The notes below the pieces were generated by a model, which worked only from the letters and a program-made list of their open reading frames with translations, was not told the origin of the DNA and did not search any database. This document shows, piece after piece, positions 1 through 10,702 of a DNA stretch of 64,000 bases; within the stretch, counting starts at the first letter, position 1, and every line of letters starts with the position of its first letter. The stretch lies in contig NZ_BCWB01000038.1 in NCBI RefSeq assembly GCF_001592045.1, forward strand, positions 62,001-126,000, read 5' to 3'. The DNA comes from Thermobifida fusca NBRC 14071 = JCM 3263. Lineage in GTDB: Bacteria > Actinomycetota > Actinomycetes > Streptosporangiales > Streptosporangiaceae. A program made the position numbers and the translations under genes.

Positions 1-1315
1 GCACCATGACGGCTGCGGCGAGCAGCACGGTGATCCGCAGGCGGCGCAGTCCGCCGGGCAGCAGGTCGTAGGAGATCGCCCCGGAGATGACGAGCAGCAA
101 GCCCACCGAGGTGGCGAGGAACGCGGCGAACGCGCCCACCGACAGGAGGGTGGTCATGAGGGTGCCTACCCAGTCGTCGGAGACGCGGGACGGGAGGGCG
201 ACGACTACGGTGTCGGTGACTCCGGACAGGTAGAGCTCGGGCACGAGTACGCGGCCGAGCGCCCCGTAGATGCCGGGGAACAGGTAGAAGATGCCGAGCA
301 GTGCCACGGTGAACGCGGCGGTGCGGCGCGCGGAGCGTCCGTCAGGGCTGGTGTGGAATCGCATGAGCACGTGCGGGAGGCCCATGGTGCCGAGGGCGGT
401 GGCGGTGAGCACGGCGAGGGTGGCGAGCAGCGGGTGCCCGTAGTCGCTCAGGTTGAGCAGGGGCCGGTGCCATTGTTCGCCGCCGGGGATGCCGCCGCCG
501 TTCACGGTGGGCACGGGGGTGTCTTTGGGGAAGACGAGGGTCTGGTTGGCGTCGACGCGTACTTCACCGGGGCCGAGCACGGTTTCGGTGCCGTCGGGGG
601 TGCGCACGGTGACCGGTTCGGGGAAGGTGAGGGTGGCGTCCACCTGGAATTCGACCGCGGTGTCTTTGGGGAAGTGGGTGAATTCCACGGGGTGGACGGC
701 TTCGTGGCGGACGTGGGGGCCGACGATGACGAGCAGCCACAGCGCGGGGACGATGAACAGCAGGAGCTTGACGAGGAACTGGAAGGCTTGCACGTAGGTG
801 GCGGCGCGCATGCCGCCGAGGGCGAGGGTGGCGCTGACGACGACGCCTGCGATGACGACCCCCACCCAGTAGGGCAGGTCGCTGACCACGCTGAGCACGA
901 GTCCGGCGGTGCGGAGCTGCGGCACGAGGTAGAGGGCGCCGATGACGAGCACGACGACTGCGCTGAGGCGGCGCAGGCCGGGGGAGGCGAGTCGTGCTTC
1001 GGCGAAGTCGGGCACGGTGAGCGCGCCGGAGCGGCGCATGGGTGCGGCGACGAGGATGAGCATTGCGATGTATCCGGCGGTGAATCCGACGGGATACCAC
1101 AGCGCACCCACCCCGTCGCGGACGACGAGCCCGGCGACGCCGAGGAAGGAGGCCGCGGACAGGTATTCCCCGGAGACTGCGGCGGAGTTGAGCAGCGGGG
1201 AGACGCGGCGGGACGCTACGAGGAAGTCGGAGGTGGTGCGCATGGCAGCCACCCCGTGCAGTCCGATCAGTAGCGTGACCACCATGACGGTGGCCACCGC
1301 GACGAGTGTGGCCAT
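1..1315 (-). CDS. sodium:solute (acetate-type) symporter, partial at C-terminus
   Basis: This is a large membrane transporter of the sodium:solute symporter family, probably taking up acetate or a related monocarboxylate. The frame reads from ATG at 1315 (MATLVAVATVMVV) and is still open at base 1, so the C-terminus is missing. Many hydrophobic helices are visible, together with family-like segments such as SGEYLSAASFLGVAG and LPHVLMRFHT. Between helices lies a polar insert of about 80 residues (roughly 660-440 on the plus strand), larger than in ActP. Its start codon overlaps the stop of the small upstream protein (TGATG), and a LytS/LytTR pair precedes it. Acetyl-CoA synthetase diverges from this operon, which supports acetate as substrate; that point is inferred. 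Confidence 0.82.
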   Translation of the reverse strand, partial: MATLVAVATVMVVTLLIGLHGVAAMRTTSDFLVASRRVSPLLNSAAVSGEYLSAASFLGVAGLVVRDGVGALWYPVGFTAGYIAMLILVAAPMRRSGALTVPDFAEARLASPGLRRLSAVVVLVIGALYLVPQLRTAGLVLSVVSDLPYWVGVVIAGVVVSATLALGGMRAATYVQAFQFLVKLLLFIVPALWLLVIVGPHVRHEAVHPVEFTHFPKDTAVEFQVDATLTFPEPVTVRTPDGTETVLGPGEVRVDANQTLVFPKDTPVPTVNGGGIPGGEQWHRPLLNLSDYGHPLLATLAVLTATALGTMGLPHVLMRFHTSPDGRSARRTAAFTVALLGIFYLFPGIYGALGRVLVPELYLSGVTDTVVVALPSRVSDDWVGTLMTTLLSVGAFAAFLATSVGLLLVISGAISYDLLPGGLRRLRITVLLAAAVMV

Positions 1316-1668
1316 CAGCGCCGCTCGATCCGTTCTGCTTGACGCAACTGCCAGAAGGACAGTGCGGTCAGGGCCGGGTAGGGCAGGACCGCCAGCATCA
1401 GCCAGGACACGGGGATGGTCCACGGACGGATGGTGTCGAGGGCTGGCCAGACGGCGAGGACGAGGGGCAGGCCGACGAGGGTGACGACGCCCAGGATGAG
1501 GGCGAGGAGTCCTTGGCGGCGTTGGGCGAGGTAGAGGGCGGCCGCACGTTCCGCCTCGTCGGCGTCGAGGCGGGGGACCCGCCACCGGCCGCGGGCTCTG
1601 CCGCGCAGGTGGGCGAGCCGGGTTTGCGGGCTGGTGACTGCTACGCGTTTGGGTCGGTGAGGCATCAC
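1315..1668 (-). CDS. small membrane partner of the symporter (DUF485/DUF4212-like)
   Basis: A 117-residue protein with a basic N-terminus and two membrane helices (about residues 53-73 and 84-104), ending in a charged tail. Small two-helix proteins of the DUF485 or DUF4212 type are commonly encoded directly before ActP-like and VC_2705-like symporters and are thought to be their small subunits. Here the start overlaps the response-regulator stop (ATGA) and the stop overlaps the symporter start (TGATG), so all three should be translationally coupled. The family assignment rests on topology and position; sequence identity to either DUF is not obvious by eye. Confidence 0.7.
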   Translation of the reverse strand: MMPHRPKRVAVTSPQTRLAHLRGRARGRWRVPRLDADEAERAAALYLAQRRQGLLALILGVVTLVGLPLVLAVWPALDTIRPWTIPVSWLMLAVLPYPALTALSFWQLRQAERIERR

Positions 1669-2462
1669 GCCCCCCGGGTGGGGTCGTCGAACATGCCGGT
1701 TTGGGCTGCGTGCAGTAGTTGTTCACGCAGTTCACGGGCGTGGCGGCGGCTGACGGGGACGTCGCCGAGGTCGGTGTGGGCGAGCAGGCCGCCGCTGGAG
1801 TCGCTGCGTAGTTCGCGGATGGCGCTCAACGCGACCAGGTAGCCGCGGTGGACGCGCAGGAAGCCGGAATCTGCCCAGTATTCCTCGAGCCGGGAGATCG
1901 GCATGCGCACCAGGTGGACGCCTTCCGGGGTGTGGAGGCGCACGTAGTCGCCGTTGGCTTCGACGAATCGGACGTCGCTGCGGCGCACGTACCGGGTGCG
2001 GCCTGCGGTTTCGACGGGGAGGACCGCCATCGCGTCGGGGCGGCGCACCCGGTGCGGGGTGACGGGGGCGGTGCCGGCGGACAGCATGCGGACGACTTTG
2101 GTCAACGCCATGGCGAGCCGTTCGGCGCGGACGGGTTTGAGCAGGTAGTCGACGGCGCCGATGCCGTAGGCGGTGACAGCGTGTTCTTCGTGTGCGGTGA
2201 CGAACACGATGACGGGAGGGTCGCTGAGTTTGGACAGGAGGTTGGCGAGTTCGACCCCGTCGAGTCCCGGCATGGAGATGTCCAGGAAGACCGCGTCGAA
2301 CCGGTCCGCTTGGATGTTGCGGAGTGCGCTGATCGGGTCGTCGGCGGCGACCACCTCACCGACCTCGGGTGCCGCGCGGAGCAGGCGGCACAGTTCGGTC
2401 AGTGCTAGGGGAACGTCGTCGACCGCAAGTACGCGTAGGCCGCGGGGGGAAGGCAGCATCAC
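1665..2462 (-). CDS. LytTR-family response regulator
   Basis: A 265-residue response regulator. An N-terminal receiver domain (about residues 9-125) has the acidic pair Asp15-Asp16, the phospho-acceptor Asp61 in FLDISMPG, Thr in VFVTAHEE and Lys in YLLKPV. A LytTR DNA-binding domain (about 150-255) follows, with RFVEANGDYVRLH and LRVHRGYLVAL. Proteins of this type bind direct repeats upstream of transport genes. It overlaps the kinase gene by four bases and the small membrane protein by four bases, so the kinase, regulator, small subunit and symporter form one operon. It probably senses and controls monocarboxylate uptake, in the manner of the BtsSR and YpdAB systems of enterobacteria. Confidence 0.9.
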   Translation of the reverse strand: MMLPSPRGLRVLAVDDVPLALTELCRLLRAAPEVGEVVAADDPISALRNIQADRFDAVFLDISMPGLDGVELANLLSKLSDPPVIVFVTAHEEHAVTAYGIGAVDYLLKPVRAERLAMALTKVVRMLSAGTAPVTPHRVRRPDAMAVLPVETAGRTRYVRRSDVRFVEANGDYVRLHTPEGVHLVRMPISRLEEYWADSGFLRVHRGYLVALSAIRELRSDSSGGLLAHTDLGDVPVSRRHARELREQLLHAAQTGMFDDPTRGA

Positions 2463-3550
2463 GGCATCACTCCTGGCTGGAATCGGGGGACGCGGACAAT
2501 CACGCGGGTGCCTGCGTCCACTGCGGTCTCTACGACAAGCCCGTACCAGGGACCGTAGACGTGACGGAGTCGACGGTCTACGTTGGCGAGTCCTACGCTG
2601 TCGGATCCGCCCCGGCCCGCGAGGATTTCCCGGGCGCGTTCAGGGTCCATGCCTACGCCGTCGTCTTCGATGCTGATGACGCAGTCGTTCCCTTCGGCTT
2701 CCCCGGTGACTTGGATGAGTCCGGCGCCGGCCCGGGGTTCGATGCCGTGGCGTACGGCGTTTTCGACGAGCGGCTGCAGGACCAGGTAGGGGATGGCCAC
2801 GCCGAGGACTTCGGGGGCGACGCGGACTTGGACGCGCAGCCGGTCGCCGAGGACGGCTCGTTGCAGGGCCAGGTAGGTCTCGATGGCGTGGAATTCGTCG
2901 GAGACGGTGGTGTAGTCGCCGCGTCGGGCCAGGCTGTAGCGGGTGTAGTCGGCGAAGTCGAGCATGAGTTCGCTGGCCTGGTCCGGGTCGGATCGCATGA
3001 GGGAGGCGATCACGGTGAGCGCGTTGTAGACGAAGTGCGGGGAGATTTCGGCGCGGAGGGCGCGGAGTTCCGCTTGTTCGGCGCGGTCCGCGGAGGCTTC
3101 GAGGCGGCCGCGTTCCACGGCGTCGGCGACCCAGGAGGCGGCTTCGCGGAGGGCGGAGCGGCGGATGGGGCCTGCGACGACGAGGACGCCGGCGACGCCG
3201 TCGCCAGCGTAGATGGGGGTGGCGGTGAGGGGCGGGAGGTCTTTCGCGGTTTCGCCGCGCAGCACGTGGTCGACGAGGGTGGCGACCGCGTCGGAGTCGG
3301 GGGAGTGTCCTGACCACACGAGGTTTCCGGACAGGTCGGCGAGGCCGAGGCCGGGGGTGTTGAGGAGCCGCCGTAGGCGCCGTGCGGCGCGTCGCGCCCC
3401 GGGGCCGGAAAGCCCGTCTTTCAGGTCGTTCATGATGGCGCGGGCGACGCGCAGCGTGGGGAGGAGATCGTGGCGTGGGCGGGGCCGCCATAGCCTGGAT
3501 GGTTTGCGGCGAGGCGGTGTATCGGTCGGGTGGTGGGACGGCCTCAACAT
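2459..3550 (-). CDS. LytS-type sensor histidine kinase
   Basis: A 363-residue kinase of the His_kinase/LytS class. A GAF-like N-terminal region (about residues 60-150) precedes the phospho-acceptor segment AEISPHFVYNAL (His172). The ATPase domain carries LVENAVRHG (N box) and EDDGVGMD (G box). No membrane helices are evident, so it looks cytoplasmic and may read an intracellular metabolite, unlike the membrane-bound LytS and BtsS. The start at 3550 has no good ribosome site, and Met40 (3433) is an alternative. It is the first gene of the symporter operon and diverges from acetyl-CoA synthetase. Confidence 0.88.
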   Translation of the reverse strand: MLRPSHHPTDTPPRRKPSRLWRPRPRHDLLPTLRVARAIMNDLKDGLSGPGARRAARRLRRLLNTPGLGLADLSGNLVWSGHSPDSDAVATLVDHVLRGETAKDLPPLTATPIYAGDGVAGVLVVAGPIRRSALREAASWVADAVERGRLEASADRAEQAELRALRAEISPHFVYNALTVIASLMRSDPDQASELMLDFADYTRYSLARRGDYTTVSDEFHAIETYLALQRAVLGDRLRVQVRVAPEVLGVAIPYLVLQPLVENAVRHGIEPRAGAGLIQVTGEAEGNDCVISIEDDGVGMDPERAREILAGRGGSDSVGLANVDRRLRHVYGPWYGLVVETAVDAGTRVIVRVPRFQPGVMP

Positions 3551-3765
3551 GGATGGGACTGACCACTCCCGTGAGGTTGGATACGTGAAGGTAAATACTA
3601 GTTTGTGACCTGCCGCACGTGGAGCCCTCAGCGACCGTTCGTCTCATTTCCGAGGCATTCCGTCGCGAGAAGCCGACACTTCGCCGCTTTAACGGTTTCC
3701 TATGGCACAGCTCACGTTCTACGGTTGGGTGGCAGTAGCGGGAATCACACCTGTCAGGAGTTGAC

Positions 3766-5736
<1,971 letters not shown>

Positions 5737-5753
5737 TCTGCACTGACTGTTCT

Positions 5754-5790
5754 CGTGGGGCGTGCCGAGCAGGGGCCGGCGCGCCCCACG
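5754..5790 (+). terminator. terminator-like hairpin after acs
   Basis: CGTGGGGCG (5754-5762) pairs perfectly with CGCCCCACG (5782-5790), and the stem continues inward for five more pairs including one G.U. It starts 17 bases after the acs stop. There is no long U-tract, as is common in actinobacteria. Confidence 0.7.
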
Positions 5791-5991
5791 ACTTGTCTCT
5801 GCTTTTTGCCGCGGAGCGCAGCAGAGGCGGGGCGCGACCGGTGCTGTGGTCCAGGGTGTGGCTTGTCCTGTCCGTGGGCGGGGGCTGTCTGTCCTCCGGG
5901 CTTTGGCCTGCCGGGGTTTCAGGGAGAGGTCAGGGAGAGACCAGGGAATTTCCCCATGGGATAACAGGCTTGGGGCGGGCAGTCTGAAGAT

Positions 5992-6252
5992 ATGAGCGAG
6001 TACACGACGAAGAAGACCCTGCGACGGAGTAAGAGCAACCGGATACTCACCGGCGTGTGCGGCGGTATCGGTGAGTTCCTCAACGTGGACGCCAACCTCA
6101 TCCGGCTGGCTTTCGCTGTTTTCACCCTGCTGGGCGGCAGCGGCGTGTTGCTGTACCTCATCGCCTGGCTGGTGATCCCGGAGGAGGACGCGGGCGCTTC
6201 CGTGCTGGAGCACATCATCCGCACGTTCCAGGGCAAGGAATCCAAGCTGTGA
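5992..6252 (+). CDS. PspC-domain membrane protein
   Basis: An 86-residue protein that is essentially one PspC domain. A basic N-terminus (KKTLRRSKSNR) leads into the family signature GVCGGIGEFLNVDANLIRL and a hydrophobic helix (about residues 40-62) ending in LIAWLVIPEE. PspC proteins sit in the inner membrane and in other bacteria help sense envelope stress; in actinobacteria short forms are often solitary, as here. No PspA or regulator gene is adjacent. The gene is convergent with the MFS exporter. Confidence 0.85.
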   Translation: MSEYTTKKTLRRSKSNRILTGVCGGIGEFLNVDANLIRLAFAVFTLLGGSGVLLYLIAWLVIPEEDAGASVLEHIIRTFQGKESKL

Positions 6253-6285
6253 AGTGGACGCTACGCGCACTGTCCGGGCGGGCCG

Positions 6286-6332
6286 CTCCGCTGCCCCGGG
6301 ATTTCTTCTCCCGGAAGGGGGAGGCAGCGGAG
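6286..6332. terminator. bidirectional terminator hairpin
   Basis: CTCCGCTGCC (6286-6295) pairs with GGCAGCGGAG (6323-6332), and an inner stem CCGGGA/TCCCGG (6296-6301, 6309-6314) stacks inside. It lies between the convergent PspC-like and MFS genes. Confidence 0.65.
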
Positions 6333-6405
6333 ACGGCCTCGGACCGGCGGTCGGAACGGGATGTGCGGGACACGCGCGCGGAGCGCCCGCAGGAACGCCG
6401 GTGAG

Positions 6406-7764
6406 CTAGTCGGCGCCGTGCATCATGTCCACGGCGCCGGCAGACAGTCGGGACCAGGGGAAGGCCAGCGCGACTGCGCCGAGTGTGCCGATCAGTCCGG
6501 CGAGGGTGACGACGAGGTGGGTTCCGACGTGTTCCACGAGGAAGCTCGCCACTGCGATGCCGATGCCTTGGGCTACTTGGAGGCCGGCGGCGACGAGCCC
6601 GAACGCCACCCCGCGTCCGGTGGAGGGCGCACACAGCACGAATGTGGCGTTCGCCACGAACTGGTAGGAAGCCGCCATCCCGGAGACGACGAGAAGCAGC
6701 ACCATCGCCCACAGCGGTGGTTTGAGGATCCACACGGTCAACGGGAGCGAGGCGAGGATCGCTAGGAGCCCCAGCAGGTGGGTGCGCAGCGGCGGGGGGA
6801 CGAGCCGGGTGAGCGGGAAACCGCCGATGATCGCGCCGATCGCCGGGGACGCCATGATCATTCCCGCGGTTGCGGGGCCGCCCCCGATTTCTGCGGCCAT
6901 GGGGGTGGCCACGCCGTAGGGGACGATGTAGCAGCCGGCAAGCCAGGCGAGGAGCGCCAGGGTGCGCAGCCTCGGGTCGGTGAAGACCAGACGGGGGCCT
7001 TGCCGGGTGATCTGCCAGAGGGTGGGGCGTTCCGCGTCCTGGGATTCGGGTGCGGGCCGCGGCCGCACGCCGAGCGTGACGATGGTCGCGGACAGCAGGA
7101 AGGTGAGCCCGTTGCAGAACACGGTGGGGCGCACGTCGAGCAGGGAGATGACGAGCCCGCCCACGGCAAGCCCGACCAGGGAGCCTACCTGGGATGTGAT
7201 GTTGATGAGGGTGGATCCGGCGACGAAACGCTCCCCTTGGGTGATCTGCGTGAGGAGCGCAGCGCGGGCCGCGCCGAAGGGGATGGTCGGCATCACCGAG
7301 CAGAACAGCAGCAGCCAGATGACGGGGAGCGGCAGCCCGGGAATGCTCATGGCGATGACCAGGACGGCGCGCACGACGTCGCTGACGATCATGACGCGAC
7401 GGCGGGGGAACAGATCGGCGAGCCCGGACAGGAGGGGGCCTGCCACGAGCGGCGGCAGGAAGGTCAACGCCAGGGTGAGCCCGGTGACCAGGGCGGAGTC
7501 GGTGCGCTGGTAGACGAGGACGGCGACCGCGATGTTCAGCAGGTAGTTGCTGGTCATGGAGAGGGCGTGGGAGAGCCACAGGGCGCGGAATTCGCCGTTG
7601 CGGAGCACGTCGCGGTAGCCGCTGCGCCAGTCGGTGCGGGGAGGTTCTGGGGCCGCGGGGGGATCGGCGTGGGTGGGCGTGTCAATGGTGGGCAACTGTT
7701 CGTGGCGCCCGTCGCTCTGTCGTGGAATGCCGTGGCTGAAGCCGCCTGACCGCGGATTGTGCAC
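6406..7764 (-). CDS. MFS transporter
   Basis: A 452-residue major facilitator with about 12 hydrophobic helices and the loop 2-3 signature region GLADLFPRRRVMI. The N-terminal 45 residues are polar and proline-rich. The overall layout resembles MFS proteins of the enterobactin-exporter/MdfA-like MFS_3 class, which expel drugs or siderophores, but no substrate can be read from sequence. The start used is a GTG at 7764 with a weak ribosome site, and later starts in the polar leader are possible. The gene stands alone, with no regulator next to it. Confidence 0.82.
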   Translation of the reverse strand: MHNPRSGGFSHGIPRQSDGRHEQLPTIDTPTHADPPAAPEPPRTDWRSGYRDVLRNGEFRALWLSHALSMTSNYLLNIAVAVLVYQRTDSALVTGLTLALTFLPPLVAGPLLSGLADLFPRRRVMIVSDVVRAVLVIAMSIPGLPLPVIWLLLFCSVMPTIPFGAARAALLTQITQGERFVAGSTLINITSQVGSLVGLAVGGLVISLLDVRPTVFCNGLTFLLSATIVTLGVRPRPAPESQDAERPTLWQITRQGPRLVFTDPRLRTLALLAWLAGCYIVPYGVATPMAAEIGGGPATAGMIMASPAIGAIIGGFPLTRLVPPPLRTHLLGLLAILASLPLTVWILKPPLWAMVLLLVVSGMAASYQFVANATFVLCAPSTGRGVAFGLVAAGLQVAQGIGIAVASFLVEHVGTHLVVTLAGLIGTLGAVALAFPWSRLSAGAVDMMHGAD

Positions 7765-7926
7765 TCTTGATTGCCCCCACGTTCAATCACTTTGCGTCGT
7801 TGCCTGTTGACATAGCGTCTCTAGAGGGGGCGAGATTGGCAAGCGGTTTGGGGGAATCGCCGGTTCTTGTTTGCGGGCGTCCGCTGCCGGGGTAGGGAGC
7901 GTGCGGCGGGGCAGTCCAGTGCCAGG

Positions 7927-8271
7927 TCAGGTCCAGCCGAGTTCGTGGAGGCGCTCGTCGTCGATTCCGAAGTGGTGGGCGATTTCGTGGATCACGGTGA
8001 TGCGGACTTCTTCGACGACGTCTTCTTCGGTTTCGCAGATCGCGAGGATTTCCCGCCAGTAGATGAAGATCTGGTCTGGCAGCACTCCGCCGTAGCTGTC
8101 GCCCCGTTCGGTGAGCGGCACTCCTTCGTACAGGCCAAGCAGCCCGGGTTCCGGGGGGTCTTCGGCCAGGGTGATGACCACGTTGTCCATGTACGCGGTC
8201 AGTTCGGGTGGAATGGAGTCGAGGGCGTCGGCGACGAGCTCTTCGAAGCGGCGGCGGGAGGTTTCGATCAC
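7927..8271 (-). CDS. zincin-like metallopeptidase family protein
   Basis: A 114-residue protein of the Zincin_1 (PF06262) type. The signature is VIHEIAHHFGIDDERLHELGW near the C-terminus: HExxH supplies two zinc ligands and the catalytic Glu, and the following Asp/Glu/His cluster could supply the third ligand. Upstream are family-like stretches LGLYEGVPLTERG and LPDQIFIYWREI. The start was placed at GTG 8271 (GTG-ATC-GAA, giving MIETSRRRFEELV) because the reading frame further upstream is antisense to the next gene. These small proteins are widespread in actinobacteria and their substrates are unknown. Confidence 0.85.
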   Translation of the reverse strand: MIETSRRRFEELVADALDSIPPELTAYMDNVVITLAEDPPEPGLLGLYEGVPLTERGDSYGGVLPDQIFIYWREILAICETEEDVVEEVRITVIHEIAHHFGIDDERLHELGWT

Positions 8272-8340
8272 GTCTCGTATTGTGCGCCACGAGGGTAAGG
8301 GGAGCGAAAGAGCCCGGGGCAGCGACGTCCGGGAGCACTG

Positions 8341-9954
8341 GTGACCTGGGGAGGCGACGCTGTGGAGTGGCGAGCGGTCCTGGCCCGGATAGGGCTGGCC
8401 TTCCATCCGCGGACGTGGCGCAGGGCTGCGGGGTGGCTGCGGCACCGCCACGCGGTCCGTGTGTGGCGCGTCGGGGCGGTGGTGGCCGCAGGGATCGCCG
8501 GGGGATGGGCCGGGCTGGCAGTGGGCGGTCAGGTGCTGACTCCGATCGGCCCTGCCGACGTCGTCTTGGCGGTGGGCCCGTCGTGGCGCGGGGAGACTGT
8601 GATCAATATCGCCCCGTTGGGCAAGCTGGCGTTCGACACGCATGCTGCGCCGCTGCGGTTTGAGGCGACGATCGCGGAGATCCGGTTGACCGCGGCCGAG
8701 GAGATGGTGCAGAACCCGGAGTCGATCCACCGGCTCGGCGCGAGCATTGTCGCGGACGTGAAGCAGGGCGCGGTCATGTTGGCGTGGCGGGCCGTGCTGG
8801 CCTCGGTGGGTACGGCGGCCCTGGTGTGCCTGCTGCTGTTCCGTAGTTGGGTGCGGGCCCTGGTGGGCGCGCTCACCGCCTTGGTGATGCTCGCCACCGC
8901 TGGCGGTGTGACGTATTTCACTTTCAATCCGGGGGCGATTGCGGAGCCCCGCTACACCGGTCTGCTCGCCGGCGCCCCCCAGGTGGTGGGCAGCGTGGAG
9001 GACGTGATCAACCACTTCTCCGAATACCAGGCGCAGTTGGCTGGCCTGGTGGGCAACGTCTCCCAGCTGTACCAGGTCACTTCGACCCTGCCCGTCTACG
9101 AGGAGGACGCCGCTACGATCCGGGTGCTGCACGTGTCGGACCTGCACCTCAACCCGGCCGCGTGGGAGGTCATCAACTCGCTGGTGGAACAGTTCCAGGT
9201 GGCCGTGGTGGTGGACTCCGGGGACATCAGCGACCGGGGCAGCGCCGCCGAGGACGTGTTCATGGACCAGATCGCGGACCTGGACGTGCCCTACGTGTGG
9301 GTGCGCGGCAACCACGATTCGATGGGCACCCAGCGCGCGGTCGCCGCCCAGCCCAACGCGATCGTGCTCGACGACGACATTGTCGAAGTGGCAGGGCTGC
9401 GGTTCTACGGGGCGGGAGACCCCCGGTTCACCGCAGACAAGGCGTTGGACAATCCCACGGACGCAGAGGTCGCCGCGATCGGCGCCCGTCAGGCGCGCAG
9501 TATTGCGGACGCGGATCCTCCGGTGGACGTGGCGGTGCTGCACGACCCGCTGCAAGGGGAGGCGTTCAGCGGGGTGGTGCCGCTCGTACTGTGCGGGCAC
9601 GGCCATGAACGCTGGACCGAGATACGGGAGAGCGGGACCCGGATTTTCGCGCAGGGGTCCACGGGCGGCGCCGGGCTGCGTGGGCTGGAGCACGACGAGC
9701 CCACCCCGTACCAGGCGTCGGTGCTGTATTTCGACGCGGAGACCAAGCGGTTGCAGGCGTGGGACGACATCACGCTGGGCGGGCTGGGACTGACGTCGGT
9801 GCAGATCGAACGGCACATCGAAAGCGACCCAGACCGGGAGATCACCCCGGTGGAGACGGTTGCGCCGTCGCTGGACACGACCCCGCCTACGCTTCTCCCG
9901 CCGGAATCGCCTAACCTAGAGTTGTCTCCTCCCGCTTCCGCGGTACCACGGTGA
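8341..9954 (+). CDS. membrane-anchored metallophosphoesterase
   Basis: A 537-residue protein with an N-terminal membrane helix (about residues 42-62), an extracytoplasmic stretch of some 80 residues, two more helices (about 140-190), and then a calcineurin-like phosphoesterase domain. Metal-binding motifs are in order: HVSDLHLN, DSGDISDRG, RGNHDS, LHDP and CGHGHE. The last 60 residues are proline-rich and probably disordered. The GTG start has a GGGAG site 8 bases upstream. Proteins of this layout are common next to the Glu-Asp-Phe tRNA cluster of actinobacteria. The substrate is unknown; a phosphodiester or phosphomonoester is expected. Confidence 0.87.
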   Translation: MTWGGDAVEWRAVLARIGLAFHPRTWRRAAGWLRHRHAVRVWRVGAVVAAGIAGGWAGLAVGGQVLTPIGPADVVLAVGPSWRGETVINIAPLGKLAFDTHAAPLRFEATIAEIRLTAAEEMVQNPESIHRLGASIVADVKQGAVMLAWRAVLASVGTAALVCLLLFRSWVRALVGALTALVMLATAGGVTYFTFNPGAIAEPRYTGLLAGAPQVVGSVEDVINHFSEYQAQLAGLVGNVSQLYQVTSTLPVYEEDAATIRVLHVSDLHLNPAAWEVINSLVEQFQVAVVVDSGDISDRGSAAEDVFMDQIADLDVPYVWVRGNHDSMGTQRAVAAQPNAIVLDDDIVEVAGLRFYGAGDPRFTADKALDNPTDAEVAAIGARQARSIADADPPVDVAVLHDPLQGEAFSGVVPLVLCGHGHERWTEIRESGTRIFAQGSTGGAGLRGLEHDEPTPYQASVLYFDAETKRLQAWDDITLGGLGLTSVQIERHIESDPDREITPVETVAPSLDTTPPTLLPPESPNLELSPPASAVPR

Positions 9955-9971
9955 CGTGTTGGGGAAACACT

Positions 9972-10001
9972 TTGGCACTTGGTCCCAATGTCCCCTATGC
10001 T
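9972..10001 (+). promoter_or_regulatory. candidate promoter of the tRNA cluster
   Basis: TTGGCA (9972-9977) and TATGCT (9996-10001) are 18 bases apart and about 55 bases upstream of tRNA-Glu. They resemble an actinobacterial housekeeping sigma promoter. Confidence 0.5.
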
Positions 10002-10054
10002 TAAGCCGTCCCCGACGGAAGGACGGGGGAAATGACGACTCGGTCGTCGTCGAG

Positions 10055-10127
10055 GCCCCCATCGTCTAGTGGCCTAGGACGCCGCCCTTTCAAGGCGGTA
10101 ACGCGGGTTCGAATCCCGTTGGGGGTA
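10055..10127 (+). tRNA. tRNA-Glu (TTC)
   Basis: A 73-base cloverleaf. The acceptor arm GCCCCCA pairs with TGGGGGT (G1.U72 wobble, usual for this tRNA). The anticodon arm is CCGCC-CTTTCAA-GGCGG with anticodon TTC at 10089-10091, and the T-loop is GTTCGAATC. CCA is not encoded. It is the first of three tRNAs. Confidence 0.96.
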
Positions 10128-10247
10128 CTGGTGGTCTGAAACACTGCCAGAGTCTGGCAGAATAAAGACCGCGCGGAGGACGCGACGAACCTGATAGAAT
10201 CAGGTAAGAAGCGGACAAAGCAAAAACAAAAAATAATTAAATATCGG

Positions 10248-10322
10248 GGTCCTGTGGAGCAGTTTGGAGTGCTCGCCACCCTGTCAAGGTGGAGGCCGCG
10301 GGTTCAAATCCCGTCAGGACCG
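10248..10322 (+). tRNA. tRNA-Asp (GTC)
   Basis: A 75-base cloverleaf. The acceptor arm GGTCCTG pairs with CAGGACC, with discriminator G. The anticodon arm is CCACC-CTGTCAA-GGTGG with anticodon GTC at 10283-10285. CCA is not encoded. It is preceded by an unusually A-rich tract (10216-10244). Confidence 0.96.
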
Positions 10323-10350
10323 CTCACTTCGCAGTACAGTATGTGGCTGG

Positions 10351-10423
10351 GGCCAGGTAGCTCAGTTGGCAGAGCGTCCGCCTGAAAAGTGGAAGGTCGG
10401 CGGTTCGATTCCGCCCCTGGCCA
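10351..10423 (+). tRNA. tRNA-Phe (GAA)
   Basis: A 73-base cloverleaf. The acceptor arm GGCCAGG pairs with CCTGGCC, with discriminator A. The anticodon loop CTGAAAA carries GAA at 10384-10386, and the T-loop is GTTCGATTC. CCA is not encoded. Confidence 0.96.
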
Positions 10424-10437
10424 CTCACTGCATCGGA

Positions 10438-10469
10438 GAAAAGCCCGGAACTTTTGTCCCGGGCTTTTT
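10438..10469 (+). terminator. rho-independent terminator of the tRNA cluster
   Basis: AGCCCGGAAC (10442-10451) pairs with GTCCCGGGCT (10456-10465) with one G.U pair and a TTTT loop. It is followed by a T-run and preceded by matching A residues. Confidence 0.92.
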
Positions 10470-10702
10470 GGTAGTTGTGCCACCGTATTTTTCTTTTGGC
10501 GGTTTTTAGCGGACGCGCCGTCGGCTTCACCACGACGGTAGAAATCCGGTTCTGCTCTGCCACGGCAGGTTTCAGCGGACACGGTGCGACAGGATTCCGT
10601 GAAGGGCTGACAGAGCCGTGCCGCCGTCCATCCCCAGGGCGGCACGAAGCGCGCCGCAGGGCGGCAGGAAATTCTCCGACTGGGGACTCTCTCGACGCCG
10701 CC

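Noticed and set aside
8008-9816. long N-terminal extension of the zincin frame
   Set aside because: The upstream part is antisense to the metallophosphoesterase; the zincin domain fits a start at GTG 8271.
10264-10509. 81-codon frame through the tRNAs
   Set aside because: It overlaps tRNA-Asp, tRNA-Phe and their terminator.
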